Below, piece after piece: positions 56,541-64,000 of a stretch of 64,000 nucleotides of DNA (its first letter is position 1; each line of letters starts with the position of its first letter). The stretch lies in assembly GCA_963691815.1 (NCBI GenBank), contig OY829645.1, positions 16,162,848-16,226,847 on the forward strand, written 5' to 3'. A model generated the notes under the pieces. That model saw nothing but the letters and a program-made list of their open reading frames with translations, did no database searches and had not been told where the DNA came from. The position numbers and the translations under genes are program-made. This DNA comes from Echiichthys vipera. Its lineage: Eukaryota; Chordata; Actinopteri; Perciformes; Trachinidae.

Positions 56541-56830
56541 ATTTGGGCTTTAGCTTATTGTGTAGTTTATAAAAAGTGCTCGGCCCACATGGATTTATAT
56601 CATTCGACAACAGTATTGAAACAGCATTTGTCAGAAAAGAACATAACATTTTATATATGACACTATATTTAAAAAAAGAGCTCTGCCTTCTCTCCTGAGC
56701 TTTACAAAAACAATCCGCCACAAAAAAGGTAGTTACACGCCAATGTGAATTTTTCTTAGTACCTATCTGCCAATACTCTTTCCCCCCAAATTTAAACTCT
56801 GTATATCTCCCAGCATAGACATTATTGTTT

Positions 56831-57062
56831 TCATTCATTCATTCATTCATTCATTCATCTTCAACTTTTTGGTCATGAGGCGGGGTACACCCTGGACAGG
56901 ACGGCAGTATATCGCAGGGCACATAGAGACAAACAGAGACAGACAACCATTCACACCTACGGGCAATTTAGAGCCATCAATTAACCTAACATGTGCATGC
57001 CTTTGGGCTGTGGGAGGAAACCGGAGAAAATCCACAAAGACACAGGGAGAACATGCCCGCTC
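56831..57062 (-). mobile_element. SINE (family of 11591-11984), 5'-truncated
   Basis: Minus orientation. A (ATGA)n tail lies at 56831-56858, then body phrases cctacgggcaatttagagcc and gtcttt-like caaaggcatg, ending before the tRNA-like head. No clear flanking duplication. Confidence 0.8.
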
Positions 57063-57427
57063 TGACTGAATGACTGTAACTAACTGCAGGAAATTAATTT
57101 CACACTGACACTGAAGAAATTGTATTTAATCTGGATTGGTCCCATTGATCCACTTTAATGAGCTCACCATTGACAGTAAATGTTACTGATAAGGCATGAT
57201 GGTGCATCCCTAAGAAAAGGCTCTCTTACTCACCAGTCACATTTATTCGAGTCCAACTAAAAGAAAGGACAGGTGAGGGACAAAATTATATAAAAATCAT
57301 ACAATAAGCAATTAACCAAAAAAAAGACTGTTTTCAGTCTAACCTAACACTATAACTGTGCACATGAAGAAGAAGAAAGAAAGAAGAATACATAATTTGT
57401 TATTCCCACTGGGGGATGCTATTTTAC

Positions 57428-57463
<36 letters not shown>

Positions 57464-57796
57464 ACATGAACATTATGTTTCACTCAGTGAAATATCCATA
57501 ATTCTATGGTTTTTATGGCTGCACCCTTCAATCAAATGGAAATATTCTAGATGTCTGCATCTTACATTTCTCCTAAATTCGTCCTAACATATTTGGTATC
57601 TTTAGAAACTCTGAATCAGAATGTAAAATAAAGCTATGTGCAATTCAAACACTGTTTAGTGTGAAATAACTGAGGTCCCTGCAGGTCAGTGGGGCTCAAC
57701 AGGTCAACAGAATGCAGTCAGCTCAAAATATTCAAATATAAAACTCAAGATAAGGGTCAAAAGGTAATCATAATGGAAGCCGCAAGCGACGATGAA
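57063..57796. other. Intergenic DNA with CA microsatellite
   Basis: Holds (CA)15 at 57432-57461. Otherwise nothing recognised. Confidence 0.5.
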
Positions 57797-57921
57797 CGGG
57801 CCCTGGCGTCCGGGCCCTGGCGTCCGGGCCCTGGCGTCCGGGCCCTGGCGTCCGGGCCCTGGCGTCCGGGCCCTGGCGTCCGGGCCCTGGCGTCCGGGCC
57901 CTGGCGTCCGGCCCTCGCGTC
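57797..57921. repeat. 14-bp GC-rich minisatellite
   Basis: Eight perfect tandem copies of cgggccctggcgtc (57797-57908) and a ninth, one base shorter and altered. Because 14 is not a multiple of 3, all three forward frames cycle through the same 14-residue pattern and stay open here. This explains the overlapping long frames without implying a gene. Confidence 0.95.
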
Positions 57922-58590
57922 CGGTGTGCGTCAGGGGAGCTGGCCGTACCCTGGCGGGCGCCGCCGTGCCTTTACACGACTGTGGGATGCTGTGTGCAGG
58001 GTGCTGGGCTATCTATCCCCACTCTTGCAGCGCTACCCGCGTCACCCATGTGGCACTAGAGAGCGCATACCAAACACGCTTTGTGTTGCTCTTCATCAAG
58101 TTTAGAACGCACATTGAAAACTGAATGTAAATCAGATTAATTTTGTCTTAACAGGCTGACTTCCGGTTGCCATTAGGTGGCACTGTGGCTGTTGGTAAAT
58201 ATGGGCATATGTGGTTTTCTTCAGGCCTGGACTCTCATCATGTATAGGGCATTTGATGCAGACATGTCTTTAGATGATACTGGCCGATTTTGAAGTCGAT
58301 CCTGATGAATCCCAAGGAGGAGTTTGGTATAGTATGACACATGCACACGTGAAAAAATGGGCATACAATTCAAAATGGCCAACTTCCTGTTGACTTTAGC
58401 ATATCACCCCAAGAGGTGTGTGTGGATTGAGGAATTATATATGCCTACCAGCTTTCAGAAATGTTTGTCAATCTGGGAGTTGGGGCTGTTTTCTAGGGGG
58501 TGCTAGTGAGCCAAATGGCCATGCCTATTTCTGAATACAATGAAATATGTGAATTTCCGACTTTCGTCGGTGCTCAGGCCCTAATAATCA
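57922..58590 (+). repeat. Dispersed teleost repeat adjoining the minisatellite
   Basis: It contains ctgacttccggttgccatta, cttcaggcctggactctcat and ggccaacttcctgttgactt, and ends ...tcggtgctcaggccctaata. I recognise these as parts of a repeat common in fish genomes. Class uncertain. The minisatellite appears to be an expansion within its 5' part. Confidence 0.45.
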
Positions 58591-59778
58591 AATTCAACAT
58601 GACAAAATAATGTCTTCAGGCCAGCACTGATGAATTCAAGATCCTGTGAGAGTAGGTGTTACAAACATTACAGAAGTTAATTTCTTAAGACATCTCCAAT
58701 CAAAACATGACACAAAATATTTATACATACACTTTAATTAATAACAACTGCAGTGAATCAACACACACACATAGACACACATATGCACACAAACAATTCC
58801 CCCAAAGCCTTCAACAAGGTTTTTTATCTTGAGCAAACATATTTGTGCAAATGTGATAAAATATGAGGCATGCTGGGCTCATTTACTGGAGCTAGCAGAG
58901 CCTGCAAAGCACTTGCACAGATACAGTTATTCATGCACACAATGAAGACGGCAGAAAGTGACACATTTATTCCAAAACATCCGCTCAGACTTTAAATGTG
59001 TCACGTTCGATACTGCTCACATTTGTTCTCTCAGCACATCTCACTAAACAAACAAGTAAGAGATATTGGACACAGTAGCTGCGACTGCAGAACCAAAGGG
59101 AGGTCTCACTCCTTCCTGCCTGTGCAATTGCCTTAGCTCAATGATTTATGAAAAGGAGAACAATCTCTGCACAGATGGGACATAGATATAAATATTCTGA
59201 CCTGTCATAAGGAGGCCAGACCACTCTGCTCCTAGCTTCAGGTGATCTATAACACAAAGGATTAGAGCTGTGCTGGAACGAGGTTTCCAAAATGCCTCCA
59301 AAACAAGCGTGGAGTTGGTTTTGTGTTCTTGCTCCAAGGCATATTGATCTTGGTTGTATCTGTTCTGGTCTTTAATATGACAACTTGAAATAAGGATGTT
59401 TCGTAATGACATAATGAATAAATGTCTGTTCACAGGATTCAACCATATTGATATATAGGTGCTCTGCGTGTGACTCAGGACAGCCACAGTTGTTTACTAC
59501 CTAAACCTGAACCAGCCGGCAGATTGCCAAGCCAACACATCAGTGCATGTTTCTCTTGAAGGTTCCCGGGAGAATCGAATGCAATTTTCTGCCATAAGAA
59601 ACCTTCCTAAAGCAAAAAGCTAATTTCACTATTCCATTGATTATGGACAGTAAAGCAAATCTGATTAGATTGTAAATCTGGTGTTATCATAGCCTGGCAG
59701 ATATACTAGAGAGCTGATATAACCGGCTGAGTTTAGCTCATGCTATAAAAAATGTCACACTGATTAAGAATACTTATC
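58591..59778. other. Intergenic DNA
   Basis: Nothing recognised. Confidence 0.5.
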
Positions 59779-59966
59779 AAAAAATGCTTATTTTATGGGG
59801 TGGCCGGGTGGTTAGAGCAATCACACTATGTTAAAAGGCTGAGGGTCCTTGAGGCAGCAGTCACTGCATGTGCCTCCCTGCCACTCTCACCCCATTTCCT
59901 GTCTGTCCTATATAATAAAGGCTTGGAAAACTGCCAAAAAATAATCTTTAAAAAAAATGCTTATTT
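59779..59966 (+). mobile_element. tRNA-derived SINE with 15-bp target-site duplication
   Basis: It starts ggggtggccgggtggttaga, has a pyrimidine-rich body (ccccatttcctgtctgtcc) and ends aataaaggcttggaaaactg then A-rich. An exact 15-bp direct repeat, aaaaaatgcttattt, flanks it (59779-59793 and 59952-59966). Confidence 0.8.
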
Positions 59967-60438
59967 ATGCTAAAAGAAAGAAATAATGTGTCCTATATTG
60001 GATTTGTAACAGTCTCACAAACGCAGACTTCAGAAACTGACACATAACAAGAGTTTATTTACAATGTGCCACAAGGCAGGCTAGAAAATGACATCTGGTC
60101 ATAAATAACTGAATCTGTGTGTGATGTGCCAAATCTCTATCAAACTGTGCAGGTTACAGGAGCTGCTTTATTATTTACTGTTATAGAAAGCAGCTTGGGT
60201 TGAGTCAAACAAGTCCAAGAAAAGTCCTCGGCTATGTCATAAAATCGGTAGGATAAGTTTGTTTGTCAGTGCCTTTTGTCATGGTCACATGATTTTCACC
60301 GTCCCATTGATTGGTTGCTTGACATAAAAAAGGTGGGTCTTACCTAATGTTAGCCTAGAGATGAAAGAGTAAAGGACAAGAAAACACACAAGAAGTTTGG
60401 CTAATTGCAGCAGACCAAGTTACTTATATATTGAGAAT
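59967..60438. other. Intergenic DNA
   Basis: Nothing recognised. Confidence 0.5.
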
Positions 60439-60721
60439 TCTAGGGCAGAGTATCCGTATTTGATACTTTTGAATGTATCAACCAAAATAACCCAGTGCCC
60501 AGTAGTATCGAAACTTCTCCAGTGAAAAGATGCCTTACTTAATACTGTATATTTTTGCTTGCAGCCAGTGTGATGCATGATTGGCTCACTACCACAGCGG
60601 GTACAACGCATACAGTTTGTGATGGGTATCAAATTAAGTATTCTATGGTATCTGTATCACCTGGTACTGGTATTGGTACTGGTATTGGTATGGTAATATT
60701 TTAAACAATACCCAGCCCTAG
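60439..60721. repeat. MITE with CTAGGGC inverted ends
   Basis: Left end ctagggcagagtatc. The right end reads, on the other strand, ctagggctgggtattg. Inside the right end is a run of tactggtattgg units. The inverted ends and the small size suggest a non-autonomous DNA transposon. No target duplication seen. Confidence 0.55.
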
Positions 60722-61035
60722 CTGAGACCATAGACAATGATAACCCCCAACTCTGAAGTATGTCGGTTTTACCCCCCAGATTAAGGGAGGTAACACTAAC
60801 ATGGAAAGTCAGACCGACTGAGCTTCACTGTGGCTGCATCCTTTCTTCAGCATTTGCAAAAACAATACACAAAGTAGACGTTGCAGCCTGTAATGTGTTA
60901 GTGTTGATTACTTCCGCAAAACAAACAACTCATGTCATCAGTACCTGTTGCACTTCTATCTGCTGTGACACTTTCAAAAACGTTTAAACATGGTTGCTAA
61001 AATGGCCGTTAAGATGTTTAAAGTTTGATATAAAT
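60722..61035. other. Intergenic DNA
   Basis: Nothing recognised. Confidence 0.5.
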
Positions 61036-61328
61036 TAGTCTGGAGCCGATCCCAGCTGACATTGGGCATGAGGCAGGGTACAACCTGGACAGGACGCCAG
61101 TATATTGCAGGGCACATAGAGACAAACAGAGACAGATAACCATTCACACCTACGGGCAATTTAGAGCCATCAATTAACATTAACATGCATGTCTTTGGAC
61201 TGTGAGGGGAACTGGTAGAGAACCAACGTAGACAAGGGGGAAAACACAGAACAGCCCCAGCCCAGATTCAAACCAGGAACCCTCTTGCTGTGAGGCGACA
61301 GTGCTAACCACACCACTGTACCGCCTTG
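61036..61328 (-). mobile_element. SINE (family of 11591-11984), near full length
   Basis: Minus orientation. It carries tctggagccgatcccagctg at its 3' side, then cctacgggcaatttagagcc, and a head with gattcaaaccaggaaccctc (B box on the complement) and gctaaccacaccactgtacc. The terminal simple repeat is missing. Confidence 0.8.
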
Positions 61329-62989
61329 TTGATGCTCAAACTGCTGATAAAATAACACACCAAACCGACAGAATACCATGTGATCCATCGGTTTTTACAC
61401 TCACAAAACACTGCATCCTACATCCTACACTACATTACTCTCCTCTGAGGCTCTGCACGGCATGAAATGTATGTTGATGTCTATATATAGGCATCATTAT
61501 TATGCAGAAATTCCTTATGGATGAACATGCATAAAGCATTCCTTCTAAAGTAGTTTTCTGTAAAGGTTTTGTCTATTCCTGAACAGTCAGTCACTGCACA
61601 TTATCTGATACCATCCTGTACCATATCTACCTTCATAATGCATTCCAGTCTTGGACTATCACTCACGCCTTGGGGGCTATATTCTGTATGCCTGCTGCTG
61701 CCATTTAGTCTACTCCCTTACGATATGATCTGGTCAACCCTTCCTGCACAAAGAAAGCTTAATTAAACAATAATTTAGAGTTTTCAAGCAGCCGGTCTGT
61801 GCATCTGGTGTTGTTGGCGTCGCATAGTGAAAAGATCCCGAGAGGATTAATTTGCACTTTCTTTTAATGAGCAGTTGGACAGGCATACCTGCCCTGTCGC
61901 GGCTCCTTTGAGGATATAGGCATCAAAACACAATGTGTTGTGCTATACATCTATAGCATAACACAGTTGAGCCGAGGAAGAATAAAGGAAATAAAAACAG
62001 GAATGAAATTGCTTTGAGAGTCTGATTTTAAGTGACATTTTATTTCAGTTCATACTATAAAATGATAGCTGTTTTTAAGCAATGTGGGAATGTAAACATT
62101 TGAACAGGTTCAATCCACAAAAATAAAAAAACATGTATGTATTAAGCAGGTAATAAAACATTACAAGATGAATACATGAATTAGCTATGTGAAAGTTAGA
62201 TAATTACATAAAGCCATCTTCAAATTAACCAATCTATCATCATGACTAGTTATGGTTTTTTAATCTGCTATAATATTCTAACATGAACAGTGTCACCATG
62301 ACTCCACAGGAGGGCAGTAGATTGCTAATCCAACTCTGCTCACACTGCTGGCAGACTAGGAGGTGTTACTGTTTTTTGCCTTTTTTATCCATCTTGTTTC
62401 AATTCTGTCAACATTGAGCAGCAGCACTGCTGGACACCAGACAGATTCATTGAAAATGACAGCAACAGCTTAGTAATGTTTTTTTTCTTCTTAACCCTCT
62501 CATGTGGCAGACTGACCCGTCAACCTGAGTGTGGATTAAGGATGTTTAAACTGAAAATCACATGCTCACTGAAACCTCAGGGCCAAGGACACAAATGTGC
62601 AGTAAAGCGTAGTGCACATAAGGTCTGTGTTTACTCTTTAGGGTTAAATCATCCCTGAAGGTCACAAGCTGGATAGTGAACGTATTGTCGTATATTATAG
62701 GCAATCAATTACAAGAGAGTGGTTGCACCTGTTTGAACCTTATTTATGTTTTAGCAGATTATACTGCGGAAAAACATACATATTTCCACTGGGACACTAT
62801 AAATGCCATAAAGGGAACCACAGTAAACGATTACACATAAATCATCTATAGTACAAACGATTTTTGGAGAACGTATAATAATTCAGACTGTTTGTTTGCA
62901 GCCGTGTTGGGAAATATATTGATATAGATTGTATACATCTGGCGTCCAGATTGAACATTATTTTTCTTGTTACAAACTGTGAGCCTAAT
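61329..62989. other. Intergenic DNA
   Basis: Nothing recognised as gene or repeat. Confidence 0.5.
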
Positions 62990-64000
62990 TACAGTGCCTA
63001 TAGAAAGTCATGATACCCTTTTAAAATAATCACATTTTTGTTTTACAGCCTGAAATGATAATACATAAAATATATTGTTTTTCAGCATGATTTACACATT
63101 TAATATTTACAATATTCAAGTTAATTTTTTTTTCAAAATTTCTGAAAATTAATAAAAAATGTTAAACTAATATAGCAGGGTTGGAAAAGGGATGCGTCCC
63201 CAGACTGAATACTTTGTGGAGGAACCTTTTGCTTTGCATACAGCCATCAGTCTATTTGGATCTATCTCTTTCAGCTTTGTGCTCCTAGACTGGGAAAAAT
63301 ATCCCTGTTCTTCCTGCAGAACTGTTGGAGTTCAGTCAAATTTTGAGGTGAGCAGCGATGTACTGCACTCTTCAAGTCAATCCACAGATGTTCTGTAGGA
63401 TTTGGCTCAGGGCTCTGACTGGGCCACTGTAGGACATTCACCTTCCTGTCCTTTAGCCACTGTGTAGTTTTATGGTGGTGTGTTTTAGGTAGTTGTCATG
63501 CTGGAAGGTGAACCACCTGCCCATTTACAGATGTATAACAGAGGGCCCCAGGTTTGCCCGATCTAGGCAAGGTCTAGGTGGTGCCATATGCCTTCAACTT
63601 CTGGACAATACTCTGAACGGTTCTCCGAGGGATGATTACACTCTTTTTATATCCTTCTCCTAACTTGTGCCTATCTATAACTTAATCCTGGAGCTCTTTT
63701 GAAAGCATCTTTCCAACCATGGTGAATCCATGGAGGAATCCTCAAGGAACAGCTGATTTTATTCTGAAGTAATCAAAAACACCAAAGTTGATGTCAGGTG
63801 GAGGTCAATTAACTTGTGTGCAATCTGGAAGGCGATTGGTTTTACCTGAGAATGTTTATAATGGTTATTATAAAGGGACTCATGACTTTTCCAAAACTGG
63901 AATTCTAGGTTGTTGTTTTTTTGTTTTTTTTAATTCAGAAATTTTGAAAAGAAAACTTTAATTTGAATGTTGTAAGGCAAAATGTGTAAATCATAGTGGA
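62990..64000 (-). mobile_element. Tc1-like transposon, truncated by window end
   Basis: It begins at a TA with cagtgcctatagaaagtcat, a Tc1-type terminus. A related inverted segment appears near the window end (tttcaaaatttctga near 63132 and its complement near 63937; tgatttacacatt near 63089 and its complement near 63985). It holds a transposase pseudogene. The right terminus lies outside the window. Confidence 0.7.
63225..63720 (-). pseudogene. Internally deleted Tc1 transposase
   Basis: From an ATG at 63720, the minus strand reads VGKMLSKELQD, RHKLGEGYKKS, a second helix-turn-helix part (RTVQSIVQKLKAYGTT) and LPRSGKP. It then jumps to the C-terminal part HHHKTTQWLKDRKVNVLQW, SQSPEPNPTEHLW and LQQFCRKN. 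The middle, with two catalytic Asp residues, is gone, and stops interrupt the frame. The family role would be cut-and-paste transposition. This copy is dead. Confidence 0.7.

Noticed and set aside
57689..58124. 138- and 110-codon overlapping frames
   Set aside because: Kept open by the 14-bp minisatellite; the remainder matches a dispersed repeat.
59797..59880. tRNA gene
   Set aside because: The tRNA-like head belongs to a SINE with body, A-rich end and 15-bp target-site duplication; no cloverleaf of normal length.

Overview
This 64 kb window looks like nuclear DNA of a ray-finned (teleost) fish. The gene content is two intron-poor vertebrate Kv1 potassium-channel genes. The rest is sparse, AT-rich sequence full of CA/GT microsatellites, tRNA-derived SINEs, LINE tails, Tc1-like elements, MITE-like repeats and retroelement remnants of the kind seen in teleosts. 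Nothing points to a prokaryote. The exact species cannot be read from the sequence.

Genes. Both confident genes are on the minus strand. kcna2 (Kv1.2, 18821-20308) and kcna3 (Kv1.3, 42339-43892) each have a complete single-exon reading frame carrying the T1 tetramerisation domain, six membrane segments, the TVGYGD filter and a C-terminal TDV PDZ ligand. Their order and orientation match the vertebrate KCNA10-KCNA2-KCNA3 cluster; no kcna10 is seen. Kv1 subunits co-assemble as tetramers to make delayed-rectifier channels, so the two products could form heteromers. kcna2 has splice signals suggesting at least one non-coding 5' exon.

Layout. 1-5.4 kb: a LINE fragment, then a decayed class-I (gamma/epsilon-like) endogenous retrovirus with gag, protease, RNase H and integrase pieces and a 3' LTR. 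It is broken by three LINE/SINE-tail or simple-repeat insertions. 5.4-18.8 kb: intergenic DNA with repeats. 18.8-21.5 kb: kcna2 and its likely 5' exon. 23.5-34.4 kb: a nested repeat island in which two inverted blocks of about 0.95 kb flank a decayed BEL/Pao retrotransposon. One end of that element has been copied as a 1,019-bp inverted repeat that looks perfect by eye and is bounded by a 23-bp direct repeat. A LINE with a restriction-like endonuclease and a Tc1 remnant lie further in. 34.4-42.3 kb: intergenic DNA. 42.3-44.1 kb: kcna3 and its promoter region. 44-64 kb: intergenic DNA with microsatellites, an L1 ORF2 tail, SINEs, MITEs, a 14-bp minisatellite and a Tc1-like element running off the window end.

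The most unusual features are the inverted integrase duplication and the surrounding fold-back island. Next is a region of the retrovirus between protease and RNase H whose two spaced short motifs resemble a 2H phosphoesterase signature.
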